A stretch of DNA of 64,000 nucleotides from DASRWT01 sp963748485 (lineage in GTDB: Bacteria; Methylomirabilota; Methylomirabilia; Rokubacteriales; CSP1-6). Shown one piece after another: positions 1 through 9,060 of the stretch (positions are counted from its first letter, which is position 1; each line of letters starts with the position of its first letter). The stretch is taken from positions 50,990 through 114,989 of the forward strand of contig CAVVJF010000006.1 in NCBI GenBank assembly GCA_963748485.1, written 5' to 3'. Both the position numbers and the translations under genes were made by a program. The notes below the pieces were generated by a model. It was given only the letters and a program-made list of their open reading frames with translations. It ran no database searches and had not been told where the DNA came from.

Positions 1-1290
1 ATGCCCCTGCTGCTGCGGGAGGCCACCTACAACGTCTTCGCGATGCCGGCGTGGCTGGCGGTGGACGCGACCTGGAGCCCGGTGCTGCCCGAGGCCGACG
101 GCACCACGTGGCGGCTCGGGCCGGGCGGCCCCGAGCGCGGGCGCGTCACCGTGTCCGCCGCGCTGCGGCGGGGGCGGGGCGTGCTCGCGCTGCCGGGGGC
201 GGCCTTCGAGATCGACCGCCTCACGGTGGTGCGCGTGGAGCGGAACCGCCTCGGGGCGGTGAAGGTGGACGAGGGGCTAGGGCTGGTGACGTACACCGCG
301 CTGAGTGGGGCGCGTGGCGTCCTGGACGACGGACCGGGCGAGAGCGACCTCGCCATGCCCATCCCCGACGGCGCGGTGGCCAACCGGGTGGCGCGGGATC
401 TGCGCCTCCACAACGGCTCGGCCGAGGACGCCGTGGCCGCGCTCCACACCTACTTCCGCGCCAACTTCCGCTATTCGCTCTATCGACAGGCGCCGGACGG
501 CGAGGTCTCCGCACTCGAGGATTTCCTCCGACGGTCGCGGGCGGGCCACTGCGAGTACTTCGCCACCGCGACCGTCTTGCTGCTGCGCGCAGCGGGCGTG
601 CCCGCCCGCTACGCCACCGGGTACTCCGTGCAGGAGTGGAGCCCGCTCGAGCGCACGTGGGTGGTGCGGGCGCGGCATGCTCACTCCTGGGCGCTGGCCT
701 GGGTCGACGGCGCCTGGCGCGACGTGGACACGACGCCGCCGGGCTGGGGCGAGATCGAGGGCCAGCAGGCTTCCCTCTGGCAGCCGCTGGCCGACCTCTT
801 CGCGTGGGGCGGGCATACCTTCAACCGGTGGCGCTACGGCGAGCGGCGGGGCAATGTCACGAGCTGGCTCGGGTGGCTCCTGATCCCGCTCACGCTACTC
901 CTGGTCTGGCGGCTCTTCTTCCGGAGGCGGCAGCGGCGCGAGAGCGCGGCGCCGGGCGGCATCGAGGCAGCGCGCGTGCGCGCGGGAATGGATTCGGAGT
1001 TCTACGCGGTCGAGGGCCGGCTCGCCGCGCTCGGCCTGGGACGGCGGCCCGCCGAGCCGCCGACGGTGTGGCTGGATCGGGTGGGCGATCTGCCGCCCGT
1101 CGCCCAGTCGCGAGCGGAGCTCGACCGGCTGGTGGCGCTGCACTATCGCTACCGCTTCGATCCCGCCGGGATCCGCGACGAGGATCGCGCGCGGCTCCGC
1201 GCCGAGGCGGAAGCCTGGCTCGAGGCTACGCGAGATCGCGAAGCAGCTGTGCCGTCGTCCGGATCCCCTGGAAGAGGTGGTCCAGCTTGA
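1..1290 (+). CDS. Transglutaminase-like domain membrane protein (5' end probably outside window)
   Basis: The open frame begins at the window edge, so the first Met is probably internal and the true N-terminus lies upstream. A transglutaminase-like core is visible: Cys184 in the motif AGHCEYF, His228 in RHAHSW and Asp243 in DVDTTPPGW, the usual Cys-His-Asp triad. A single membrane segment at about residues 283-303 is followed by a basic stretch and a soluble C-terminal region. This order matches the C-terminal half of TgpA-type proteins, which normally carry several membrane helices before the transglutaminase domain. In many bacteria such genes sit beside moxR and DUF58 genes; here those lie 12 kb away. 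The 3' end overlaps the convergent peptidase gene by about 65 nt. Family is secure, substrate unknown. Confidence 0.8.
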   Translation: MPLLLREATYNVFAMPAWLAVDATWSPVLPEADGTTWRLGPGGPERGRVTVSAALRRGRGVLALPGAAFEIDRLTVVRVERNRLGAVKVDEGLGLVTYTALSGARGVLDDGPGESDLAMPIPDGAVANRVARDLRLHNGSAEDAVAALHTYFRANFRYSLYRQAPDGEVSALEDFLRRSRAGHCEYFATATVLLLRAAGVPARYATGYSVQEWSPLERTWVVRARHAHSWALAWVDGAWRDVDTTPPGWGEIEGQQASLWQPLADLFAWGGHTFNRWRYGERRGNVTSWLGWLLIPLTLLLVWRLFFRRRQRRESAAPGGIEAARVRAGMDSEFYAVEGRLAALGLGRRPAEPPTVWLDRVGDLPPVAQSRAELDRLVALHYRYRFDPAGIRDEDRARLRAEAEAWLEATRDREAAVPSSGSPGRGGPA

Positions 1291-2689
1291 GATGCTCGTT
1301 GGGGCTGTGCTGGCGATTGTTCGCGTTCGCGTAGGGGAGCACGAGGGTCGGGAGCCGGAGAATGTCGGTGAAGGCGAAGAGCGGCACGCTGCCGCCCAGC
1401 GTCGGCAGCAGGAGCGCGCGCTGTCCCCCATGCGCCCGCTCGACGGTGGCGATGACCTCACGACAGACGGGGAGGTCCAGGGCGGTCTTCGCCGGATCGT
1501 AGCCCCCCTTGCCGACCACCCGCACCACGCGGCCGCGCAGCGCGTCGGGGATGGGCTCGTCCGGCGACTCCAGGACGGTGAGGCCCTGCGCGCGGATGTG
1601 CTCGAGGATGCGTCGGTAGACGCGCTCCACCGTCTGGTTCTTCACCAGCCGCACGTCGAGCAGCACGGTGGCGCGGTGAGGAATGATGGTGTTGGCCTCC
1701 TTGCCGAGGAAGCCCGCGTGCAGCCCCCGTATCGTCAGCGTGGGGTGGAACATGAGCCGGTCGAGGAGATCGGCGGGCGGCTTCACACCGAGATCGCGCT
1801 CGAGCGCCAGCGCGTCCACGGGGATCTCGGCCATCAGAGCCCGCTCGGCCGCGGTGGGGAGAACCACGTCGTCCTCCAGCCCTTCGATGAGCGGCGTGCC
1901 GTCCGGCGTCGCCATGGAGGCGAGGAGGCCGTTGAGGCGCCACGCCGCGTTCGGCACCACGAAGTTCCCGGAGTGAACGTCGCGCCGGGCGACCTCGATC
2001 TCGAGCTCGAGCTTCATGTTGCCCCGCGCCCCGCCGGAGACGGTGGGACGACCGCTGTCGTGCTTGGGCCCGTCGGTGACGAGCACGAGGTCGGCGGCGA
2101 GTAGGTCGCGGTGCTTCTCGGTGAAGGCGCCGAAGTACGGGCTGCCGATCTCTTCTTCGCCGTCGAAGATGAGCTTCACGTTCACCCGAGGGGCCAGGCC
2201 CACGGCGTCCATGGCGGCGAGAGCTTCCAGGTGAGCCCAGATGGGGCCCTTGTCGTCGGAGGCGCCGCGCGCGTAGAGGCGATGCTCGCCGAGCGCCTCC
2301 GCCGGCACCGATTCGAAGGGCACGATGGGCGCGCCCGCCTCCGCGAGCCCGGCGCGGAAGACGGGCTCGATCGGCGACGGCTGTAGCCACCCTGCCGACG
2401 GGATGGGCTTGGTATCGTAGTGGCAGTAGATGAGGACGGTGCGGCGGGCGCCGGGCACTCGGCGCTCGCCGAACACGGCGGGGTTGCCGCCCGTCTCGAT
2501 CACGCGGGGCTGGAGTCCCAGGCCCACCATGCGCCGCGCCAGCCACTCGCCGCAGGCCCGCACGCGCTCAGGCTCTTGGCTCACGCTCTCCTGCCTGAGA
2601 AAGTCGACGAAGCCTTCCACGTGCTCGCGCCGGCGCGACTCGCGGAAGCGATCGAAGGTGGTCCAGTCGGTCTCGGGAGGGGTGGTCAT
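1226..2689 (-). CDS. M20 family metallopeptidase (dipeptidase/deacylase type)
   Basis: This 487-residue protein has the M20 zinc peptidase pattern. A metal ligand is seen in YCHYDTKP (His90, with catalytic Asp92), a bridging Asp in GASDDKGP (about 145), the catalytic Glu pair in DGEEEIGSP (about 178-180), a further ligand in VTDGP and a C-terminal His in the RQHSPNEH region. The lid/dimerisation domain lies in the middle. Family members hydrolyse dipeptides, N-acyl amino acids or carbamoyl compounds in the cytoplasm; no signal peptide is present here. It is convergent with the upstream transglutaminase-like gene and divergent from the DUF1992 gene. The precise substrate cannot be assigned. 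Confidence 0.9.
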   Translation of the reverse strand: MTTPPETDWTTFDRFRESRRREHVEGFVDFLRQESVSQEPERVRACGEWLARRMVGLGLQPRVIETGGNPAVFGERRVPGARRTVLIYCHYDTKPIPSAGWLQPSPIEPVFRAGLAEAGAPIVPFESVPAEALGEHRLYARGASDDKGPIWAHLEALAAMDAVGLAPRVNVKLIFDGEEEIGSPYFGAFTEKHRDLLAADLVLVTDGPKHDSGRPTVSGGARGNMKLELEIEVARRDVHSGNFVVPNAAWRLNGLLASMATPDGTPLIEGLEDDVVLPTAAERALMAEIPVDALALERDLGVKPPADLLDRLMFHPTLTIRGLHAGFLGKEANTIIPHRATVLLDVRLVKNQTVERVYRRILEHIRAQGLTVLESPDEPIPDALRGRVVRVVGKGGYDPAKTALDLPVCREVIATVERAHGGQRALLLPTLGGSVPLFAFTDILRLPTLVLPYANANNRQHSPNEHLKLDHLFQGIRTTAQLLRDLA

Positions 2690-2736
2690 GGCGGAGAGGA
2701 TACCCGGAAGCCTCGATCGCGGGTAGAGTGACGCGC

Positions 2737-3144
2737 ATGGTCGAGCGGAAACCGCCGGGGAAGAGCTGGGACACCTGGATCGAGGAGCTGCTCCACGAGG
2801 CCCAGGCGGCGGGAGAGTTCGAGCGACTCGAGGGTGCCGGGAAGCCCATCCCCGGCATCACCGATCCCTACGATCCCGACTGGTGGGTGAAGAAGCTCCT
2901 GCAGCGGGAGAAGCTCTCGATCCTGCCGCCGGCGCTGGAGCTGCTGCGTAAAGTCGAGGCCGGCCTCGCCGCGATCTGGGCGGCGCGCCGAGAGGACGAG
3001 GTCCGGGCGCGGATCGGTGTGCTCAACTCCGAGATCGCCAAGGTCAACGCGCGGGTTGCCGAGGGCCCCGCGACGCGGCTCGCCCCCCTGGACACCGAGT
3101 CGATCGTGGCTGAGTGGCGCGCGCGCCGCGACTCTTCGGCCTAG
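2737..3144 (+). CDS. DUF1992 (DnaJ-homologue C28-like) small protein
   Basis: A short cytoplasmic protein of about 135 residues that matches the conserved domain of DNAJC28/YhdN-like proteins (DUF1992). It opens with a helix containing LLHEAQAAGEFERLEG, then GKPIPG, a short acidic linker with DPDWWVKKLL, and LPPALELL. Function is not established for the family. An in-frame GTG at 2728 could also start translation, giving three more residues. I prefer the ATG at 2737 because a TAGAGT hexamer ends 7 nt upstream and no Shine-Dalgarno is seen, which suggests a leaderless message. The next gene begins 4 nt after the stop, so the two are probably co-transcribed. Confidence 0.82.
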   Translation: MVERKPPGKSWDTWIEELLHEAQAAGEFERLEGAGKPIPGITDPYDPDWWVKKLLQREKLSILPPALELLRKVEAGLAAIWAARREDEVRARIGVLNSEIAKVNARVAEGPATRLAPLDTESIVAEWRARRDSSA

Positions 3145-3148
3145 CGCG

Positions 3149-4105
3149 ATGCGCCGGGCAAGGCGTGGCGTGGTGCTCGCGGCCCTGATCGCCGGATTCT
3201 GGCTCCGCCCGGCGCCCGCGGGGGCGGTCTGCGAGCCGTCTGCCCAGCCTCTAGGCACCCCCACGGCGCTCGTGCTCTCGGGCGGCGGCGCCAAGGGCGC
3301 CTACGAGGCGGGCATCGCGCTGACCCTCGCGGCGCGCGGCGTGCCCATCCGGCTCGCCGCCGGCTCCTCGGCGGGCGCACTCAATGCCGCCGCGCTCACC
3401 GACGGCCGCCTGGACCGGCTGGACGCGCTGTGGCGGGGAGTCAGCCGCGAGCAGGTCTACGCCCTCCGGCCCGGCGTGTTCTTCGCGGGCCTCTTGCCGG
3501 GCTGGCTGACGCTGCTCGCGCTCGATGGCGCCGGCTCGCTCCTGGACCCCCGCCCGCTCCGCGAGTTGATCGCGGGCGCGGTTGACTTCGGCCGGGTCCG
3601 CGCCTCGCCCGTCGCGCTCCGTGTCGTCGCGACCGACCTCGAGCGGAGGGAGCGCCGGGTCTTCGACAACCAGACGGTCTCGGTGGACGCGCTCCTGGCT
3701 GCCTCGGCGGTGCCAGGCATGTTCCCGCCCGTCGCCGTTGACGGCGCCCTCCTCGTGGACGGCGGACTCGTCGCCCGCGCCCCTGTCCTGGAGGCGCTCG
3801 AGGGCGGCGTTTCCGTGGCGCGCGTCATCGTCGTGCTGAGCTACGCCGCGGACGAGCGCGGGCAGCGCGCGACGACGATGCGGCGGATTCTGGAGGAGGC
3901 CTTCGAGACCGCCATGGTCCACCAGATCCGGCGCGACGTGGATCTGGCGCGGCTCAAGCACCCGGCGGTGGAGGTGCAGCTCCTGACCCCGTCGGCGCCC
4001 CTGCTCCTCCGGCCCCTCGACTTCGACGGCGCGGCGATGGCCCGCGCGCTCGAACGCGGCCGCGCCGACGCGCTCGCGTGCCTCGACGCGTGGGGAGCGC
4101 GCTAG
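3149..4105 (+). CDS. Secreted patatin-like phospholipase
   Basis: Starting at ATG 3149, four bases after the previous stop, the protein has 318 residues and an N-terminal signal peptide (basic MRRARR, hydrophobic core, small residues before Cys28). Patatin hallmarks follow: oxyanion loop SGGGAKGAYEAG (about 44-55), nucleophile elbow GSSAG with Ser74, and the catalytic Asp in VDGG (Asp204). Ser-Asp dyad enzymes of this family cleave acyl esters of phospholipids. Export would place it in the periplasm or outer membrane. It lacks a C-terminal outer-membrane barrel, so it is not a PlpD-type autotransporter. A longer in-frame opening to 3017 exists but overlaps the DUF1992 gene and would bury the signal peptide. 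Confidence 0.88.
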   Translation: MRRARRGVVLAALIAGFWLRPAPAGAVCEPSAQPLGTPTALVLSGGGAKGAYEAGIALTLAARGVPIRLAAGSSAGALNAAALTDGRLDRLDALWRGVSREQVYALRPGVFFAGLLPGWLTLLALDGAGSLLDPRPLRELIAGAVDFGRVRASPVALRVVATDLERRERRVFDNQTVSVDALLAASAVPGMFPPVAVDGALLVDGGLVARAPVLEALEGGVSVARVIVVLSYAADERGQRATTMRRILEEAFETAMVHQIRRDVDLARLKHPAVEVQLLTPSAPLLLRPLDFDGAAMARALERGRADALACLDAWGAR

Positions 4106-4108
4106 GGC

Positions 4109-4981
4109 TCAGCTCTCCCGCGTGGCGCCCTGTATGCCACGGAGCTTCGGGTCCAGGAGGTCGCGCAGCCCGTCGCCGAAGAGGTTCAGCCCGAGGATGC
4201 TCGCCATGATGGCCGCGCCCGGAAACAGGGTGAGCCAGGGCGCCTGCTGCAGATAGGAGCGGCCCTCCGCGAGCACGTTGCCCCAGGACGGGATCTGGGG
4301 CGGCACGCCCACCCCGAGAAATGACAGGGCCGCCTCGCCCAGCACCGCCGCGGCGAAGATGAAGGTGCCCTGAACGATCACGGGCGACATGCAGTTCGGG
4401 AGCACGTGCCGGGCGATGATGCGGCCATCGCCGATGCCGAGGGCGCGGGCGGCTTCCACGTAAGGCGTCTCCCGGATCACCAGCACCGAGCCGCGCACGA
4501 TGCGCGCCACGCGCGGCACGTAGACCACGCCCAGCGCCAGGATGACGTTCACCACGCTCGGTCCCAGCGAGGCCATGAGCGCGATGGCGAGGATGATGCC
4601 GGGGAAGGCCATGACCCCGTCCATCATGCGCATGAGGATATTGTCGAGGGCGCGGTAGTAGCCGCCGAGCACCCCGAACGCGAGGCCGCCCACGAACGAC
4701 AGCGCCACCACGGACGCGCCCACCACCATGGAGAGCCGCGCGCCGTGGATCACGCGGCTCCAGGCGTCGCGGCCCACATGGTCGGTGCCGAACCAGTGCG
4801 CGGCGGTCGGGCGGGCGAGGCGCGCCTTGACGTCCAGCACCTGAGGGTCCACGCCCGCGATGACGGTGGCGCCGACCGCCACCAGGATGTTCGCAGCGAC
4901 CAGCACGGCGCCGATCACCGCGCTCCGCCGGCGGAGAAACGACCTCACCCCGAGCCACCGCGCCCGTTCGGGGTCGCGCAT
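4109..4981 (-). CDS. ABC transporter permease, DppC/OppC type
   Basis: An inner-membrane permease of 290 residues with one N-terminal helix, a periplasmic segment containing the DppC signature HWFGTDHVGRDAWSR, and five further helices. The cytoplasmic EAA loop is visible as EAARALGIGDGRIIARHVLPN near residues 175-195, the site that contacts the ATPase. The C-terminus ends in the common DGLRDLLDPKLRG motif. It begins 2 nt after the DppB-type gene and is the last gene of the operon. No ATP-binding subunit follows, so the ATPases must be encoded elsewhere. The imported substrate may be a peptide, opine, sugar or other compound, as this family is broad. Confidence 0.92.
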   Translation of the reverse strand: MRDPERARWLGVRSFLRRRSAVIGAVLVAANILVAVGATVIAGVDPQVLDVKARLARPTAAHWFGTDHVGRDAWSRVIHGARLSMVVGASVVALSFVGGLAFGVLGGYYRALDNILMRMMDGVMAFPGIILAIALMASLGPSVVNVILALGVVYVPRVARIVRGSVLVIRETPYVEAARALGIGDGRIIARHVLPNCMSPVIVQGTFIFAAAVLGEAALSFLGVGVPPQIPSWGNVLAEGRSYLQQAPWLTLFPGAAIMASILGLNLFGDGLRDLLDPKLRGIQGATRES

Positions 4982-4983
4982 GG

Positions 4984-5928
4984 TTAGCGAAACCGGATGC
5001 GTGGATCAATGGCGAGATATGCCAGATCCACGAGGAGGTTGATGGCGGTGTAGGTCAGGGCAATGAGGAGGACCACGCCCTGCACCACGGGGTAGTCGCG
5101 GCGGAGCACCGCCGAGATGATGAGTCGCCCCAGACCGGGGATGTTGAATACCGTTTCGATGACGACGGCCCCCCCGATCAGGAGGGCGAACGTGATGCCG
5201 ATCACGGTGAGGGTGGGGATGATGGCGTTCTTCAGGGCATGCTTGTAGATGACGGTGCGCTCGGTGAGGCCCTTCGAGCGCCCGGAGAGGATGTACTGCT
5301 CGCGTAGGACGTCCAGCATGCTGGAGCGGGTGATCCGGGCGATGAGCGCGGACTGGACGAGCCCCAGCGCCAGCGCGGGCATGATCAGCGAGCGGAGATT
5401 GGGCCAGAGCCCGCCGTCCAGAGGCACGTAGCCGGCCACGGGAAGCCAACCCAGCCAGACGCCGAAGCAGAGGATCATGAGCAGGCCCAGGAGGAAGTTG
5501 GGCACTGAGAGCCCGACCAGGGCGAGGGCCATGAACGACTGGTCCAGGAAGGAATTGTGGTGCCGCGCCGACACGACTCCGGCCGGCAGGCCCAAGAGGA
5601 TGGCGATGAGCATGGCCCAGCCGGTGAGGAGCAGGGTGGGCTCGAGGCGCTCGTAGATGGCCTCGAGCACCGGCCGGCGGAGGAAGATGGAATCGCCGAG
5701 GTCGCCGCGGGCGAGGCGCCCGTACCACTTCACGAGCTGCACGGGCAGGGACTGGTCCAGGCCCAGCGCCTGCTGCAGCCGGCCGATGTCCTCGGCGGAG
5801 GCGTACGGCCCGGCGATCACGCTCGCAGGGTCCCCCGGGGCGAGACGGATCAGCACGAACGACACCGTCGCCACCACCAGCATCACGGGGATGACGGCGA
5901 GCAGCCTCCTGACTACATAAACTCCCAA
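4984..5928 (-). CDS. ABC transporter permease, DppB/OppB type
   Basis: A 314-residue inner-membrane permease with the N-terminal helix and RLAPGDPAS motif of the DppB family, six predicted membrane segments, and the EAA-like loop GRSKGLTERTVIYKHALKNA at about 212-231. The C-terminal IDPRIRFR is typical of the family. It starts 6 nt after the stop of the binding protein gene and ends 2 nt before the DppC-type gene, so the three form one translational unit. It should pair with the DppC-type protein as the transmembrane channel of a family 5 importer. Confidence 0.92.
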   Translation of the reverse strand: MGVYVVRRLLAVIPVMLVVATVSFVLIRLAPGDPASVIAGPYASAEDIGRLQQALGLDQSLPVQLVKWYGRLARGDLGDSIFLRRPVLEAIYERLEPTLLLTGWAMLIAILLGLPAGVVSARHHNSFLDQSFMALALVGLSVPNFLLGLLMILCFGVWLGWLPVAGYVPLDGGLWPNLRSLIMPALALGLVQSALIARITRSSMLDVLREQYILSGRSKGLTERTVIYKHALKNAIIPTLTVIGITFALLIGGAVVIETVFNIPGLGRLIISAVLRRDYPVVQGVVLLIALTYTAINLLVDLAYLAIDPRIRFR

Positions 5929-5934
5929 GTCAGG

Positions 5935-7488
5935 CTATTTCGCCAGCCACGCGTTCCAGAAGTGGACGTAGGGCGAGTGGCGGAACCCGCGCAGGTCCTT
6001 GCGCGTGACCTGGAAGGTGAAGTAGTCACCGAACTTTACCCGGCCGACGTCCTCATAGAAGATGGCCTGGACGCGCTCGATCTGCGCCTTGCGCTTCTTG
6101 GGGTCCGTCTCGCGCAGCATCTCGGCGACCACGCGCTCCTTCTCCTCCTGGCACCACCAGCCCGGCCAGTTGCACTGGATGGAGGTGGCCAGCGGGGGAT
6201 CCGCTCCCAGGGTGAAGCCGGTGGAGAAGATCTCGTAGAGCTCGGGCTTGTTGCGGCGCTGGACGAGGGTGGCCCAGTCGAGCACCTGGAGATCCACCGT
6301 GAAGCCCGCCGCCTCCATCTGCTGCTTGGCGACGAGCGCGGTGTTGTACATCCAGTCGTACTCCTTGGTGGTGATCCAGCGGATCGGCTCGCCCTTGTAG
6401 CCGGCCTCGGCGAGAAGCGCCTTGGCGCGAGCCGGGCTCTTCTGGTTGTAGCCGGTGACGCCGGCCTGGCTGTGGAAGGTGGGCTGCTCGGGGAAGAAAA
6501 GGGCGCCGTCGATGCGGTAAAAGGCCTTGTTGCCGATGCCCGCGGCCATGATGGGCTCCATGTCCAGCGCGGCGAGGAAGGCCTGGCGGATCTTCTTGTT
6601 CGCCATCATGCCTTGTTTGTGGTTGGGCACGGCGGTGATCCACCCATACGGCTTGACCACGCCGGGCTCCAGCGCGGGCAGGGACTTCACGCGATCGTAC
6701 TGGTCGGCCTTGATGGACTGGGCGTAGTGATACTCACCGGTTTCCACGCCCGCCAGGCGCACCGCCTCGTCGGGCACCGGGATGAAGAGGATCTCCTCGG
6801 CATAGGCGACGCGGCGGCCGCCGTAGCCCCCGTCGGGCGCGTCCGTGCGCGCGACGTAGTCTTTGAACCGCGCCACCTTGATGTGCCGGTCCGGCTTGTG
6901 CTCGACGAAGCGATAGGGGCCGGTGCCGATGAACTCCTTGATCTGCCCCTCACCGGCGGCGGCGATGACCTCTTTGGGATAGATGGCGGCGGCGTTGTTC
7001 GGGCCGCCGAGACCGTACAGGAGCGAGCCCGACGGCTCCTTGAGGTGGATGACCACGGTGTAGGGATCCTTGGCCTCGACCGCCTCGACCGTCTTCCAGA
7101 GGGCCTTGCCGGAGGTGGCCATTTTCCCCCAGCGCTGAAGCGACGGCACCACGTCGGCCGAGGTCATCTCCTTGCCGTTGTGGAACTTCACGCCCTTCCG
7201 GAGCGTGATGGTGTAGCGCCGGCCGCCGTCGGCGACGGCGTGGCTCTCCGCGAGCATGGGCACCGGGGCGAGGTTCTTGTCGTACGTGTAGAGCGTCTCG
7301 TAGAAGTGCCAGGTGATCTGCTGGACGATGACGGCGGTGGTCCAGTGGATGTCCAGCGACGGCGGCTCGCCGATCATGGCCACCTTGAGGACGCCGCCCA
7401 TGCGGGGCGTGTCCTGGGCACTCACGGGGGCGGCGGCAAGGGCCAGCACGGTGATGAGGGCGAGAAGGAACGCGGCCGAGCGCTTCAT
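5935..7488 (-). CDS. ABC transporter family 5 solute-binding protein
   Basis: A 517-residue periplasmic binding protein with a Sec signal peptide (MKRSAAFLLAL, cleavage after about VSAQ, residue 25). The family 5 (peptide/nickel/opine) architecture is visible: an N-terminal GGVLKVAMIGEPPSLDIHW strand, the conserved YTITLRKGVKFHNGKEMTSAD segment at about 92-112, and IRQAFLAALDMEPI in the second lobe. It delivers ligand to the two permeases that follow with 6- and 2-nt gaps. Gene order after the CoA ligase and enolase genes suggests an organic acid rather than a peptide as ligand, but that is inference. Confidence 0.92.
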   Translation of the reverse strand: MKRSAAFLLALITVLALAAAPVSAQDTPRMGGVLKVAMIGEPPSLDIHWTTAVIVQQITWHFYETLYTYDKNLAPVPMLAESHAVADGGRRYTITLRKGVKFHNGKEMTSADVVPSLQRWGKMATSGKALWKTVEAVEAKDPYTVVIHLKEPSGSLLYGLGGPNNAAAIYPKEVIAAAGEGQIKEFIGTGPYRFVEHKPDRHIKVARFKDYVARTDAPDGGYGGRRVAYAEEILFIPVPDEAVRLAGVETGEYHYAQSIKADQYDRVKSLPALEPGVVKPYGWITAVPNHKQGMMANKKIRQAFLAALDMEPIMAAGIGNKAFYRIDGALFFPEQPTFHSQAGVTGYNQKSPARAKALLAEAGYKGEPIRWITTKEYDWMYNTALVAKQQMEAAGFTVDLQVLDWATLVQRRNKPELYEIFSTGFTLGADPPLATSIQCNWPGWWCQEEKERVVAEMLRETDPKKRKAQIERVQAIFYEDVGRVKFGDYFTFQVTRKDLRGFRHSPYVHFWNAWLAK

Positions 7489-7500
7489 GGGGTGCTCCTT

Positions 7501-9060
7501 TCAGGAGACGCGCGCACGCCGGCCCTGCCAGAAGGGCTCGCGCAGCACGCGCTTGAGGATCTTGCCGGAGCCGGTACGCGGGATCTCCGCCACGAACGAG
7601 ACCGAGCGCGGCGTCTTGTAGCCGGCGAGGTGCTCGCGGGCGAAGGCGGTGACTGCCTCCGGCGCGAGCGCGTGGCCCGCGCGGGCGACCACCACCGCGT
7701 GGACGCTCTCGCCCCACTCGTCGCTGGGGATGCCGAACACGGCGACGTCGGCGATGCCGGGATGCCGCTCCAGCGCGGCCTCGATCTCAGCGGGGTAGAT
7801 GTTCATGCCACCCGAGATGATCATGTCGCTCTTGCGGTCGCAGATGTAGTAGAAGCCGTCGGCGTCCCGGTAGGCGATGTCGCCGACCGAGGCGAACTCT
7901 CCACGCTGGGCGGCGCGCGTGGCCTCGGCCGCCTTGTAGTAGCCGGTGAAGGTGTTGGCGCTGCGGACGAAGACCTCGCCGGGCACGTCCGGCTCGGTGA
8001 TCTCCGTGCCCGCTTCGTCGTAGAGGCGGATCTCCACGCTGGGCAGCGCGCGGCCGCAGGAGCCCGGCCGCTCCCGGTGGTCGGCAGGCGCGAGCACGGT
8101 GTCCACGCCCAGCTCGGTGGACCCGTACACCTCCCAGAGCGAGTCCTCGCCGAAGTCGCGCATGTATGCTTCCTTGAGCGCCATGGACCAGGGCGCGGCA
8201 TTGGCGACCATGCGCTTCATGCTCGACACGTCGTAGCGGCGCTTCACGTCGTCGGGCAGCGCGCAGATCAGGCGAATGGGCGCGGGCGCGGAGAACGTCA
8301 TGCTCACGCGGTACTTCGCCACGAGGCGCAGCCAGTCCGCGGCGTCGAAGCGCCGCTGAAGGATGACGGTATTGCCGAGCCGCTGGCCCAGCCCCATGTA
8401 CCCGAGCGGCCCGGAGTGATAGAGCGGCCCGGTCGTGATGTAGATGTCATCGGGTCGGTTGCCGCATACCTCGAGCAGCGGGCGTACCACGCTGGGGTCG
8501 GTGGGCATCCGCACCGCTCCCTTGGGCCGGCCGGTGGTGCCGGAGGTGTAGAGCATGCTGCTCGGGGTGTCGGCGGGAATGTCCACCTCGGGCTCGGCGT
8601 CCGACGCCATCGCGAGCAGGGCGTCGGCGGAAAGCATGCCCGGGCCCGCCGGCCCCCCGAAGACGACGAAGTGCCGTACGTGTGGGACGGCGTGGCGGAT
8701 GCGCGCGAGAAGTCCGGCCTGCTCGGCGTCGGCGTAGACCACCACCGCGTCGGAGTTACCGACCACGTAGGCCGCCTCCTCCGGGGTGAAGCGGTAGTTG
8801 AGCGGCACCATGACCGCGCCGATCTTTGGCAAGGCGGCGATGCCGCACAGCACCCCCGGCGAGTTGGGGCCGCACCAGACCACCTTTTCGCCGGGCTTCA
8901 CGCCGAGGCTCAGCAGGACATGGGCGAGACGGTTGGCCTGCCAGTTCAGCTCCGCGAAGCTCCAGACGGTGATGGGGCCGCCGGGCCGATCGTCCACCAC
9001 AGCGGGCTTGTCACGAAAGGCGACCGCGTGATCGGCCAGATACGATCGGACGACGGGCAT
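7501..9060 (-). CDS. AMP-dependent acyl-CoA synthetase/ligase
   Basis: A 519-residue ANL-superfamily enzyme that would adenylate a carboxylic acid and transfer it to CoA. The P-loop reads MLYTSGTTGRPKG (about 180-192), followed by the A5 motif VYGSTE, the A7/A8 region GDIAYRDADGFYYICDRKSD and ISGGMNIYPAEIE, and the catalytic C-terminal Lys in TGSGKILKR. It starts by a 1-nt TGATG overlap with the epimerase gene upstream and is followed 12 nt later by the binding protein gene. It resembles the other CoA ligase at 26,534-28,060 (shared GPLYHS, RYDVSSM and FYGSTEL/VYGSTEL regions), so the two are paralogues. The acid substrate is unknown. Confidence 0.92.
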   Translation of the reverse strand: MPVVRSYLADHAVAFRDKPAVVDDRPGGPITVWSFAELNWQANRLAHVLLSLGVKPGEKVVWCGPNSPGVLCGIAALPKIGAVMVPLNYRFTPEEAAYVVGNSDAVVVYADAEQAGLLARIRHAVPHVRHFVVFGGPAGPGMLSADALLAMASDAEPEVDIPADTPSSMLYTSGTTGRPKGAVRMPTDPSVVRPLLEVCGNRPDDIYITTGPLYHSGPLGYMGLGQRLGNTVILQRRFDAADWLRLVAKYRVSMTFSAPAPIRLICALPDDVKRRYDVSSMKRMVANAAPWSMALKEAYMRDFGEDSLWEVYGSTELGVDTVLAPADHRERPGSCGRALPSVEIRLYDEAGTEITEPDVPGEVFVRSANTFTGYYKAAEATRAAQRGEFASVGDIAYRDADGFYYICDRKSDMIISGGMNIYPAEIEAALERHPGIADVAVFGIPSDEWGESVHAVVVARAGHALAPEAVTAFAREHLAGYKTPRSVSFVAEIPRTGSGKILKRVLREPFWQGRRARVS

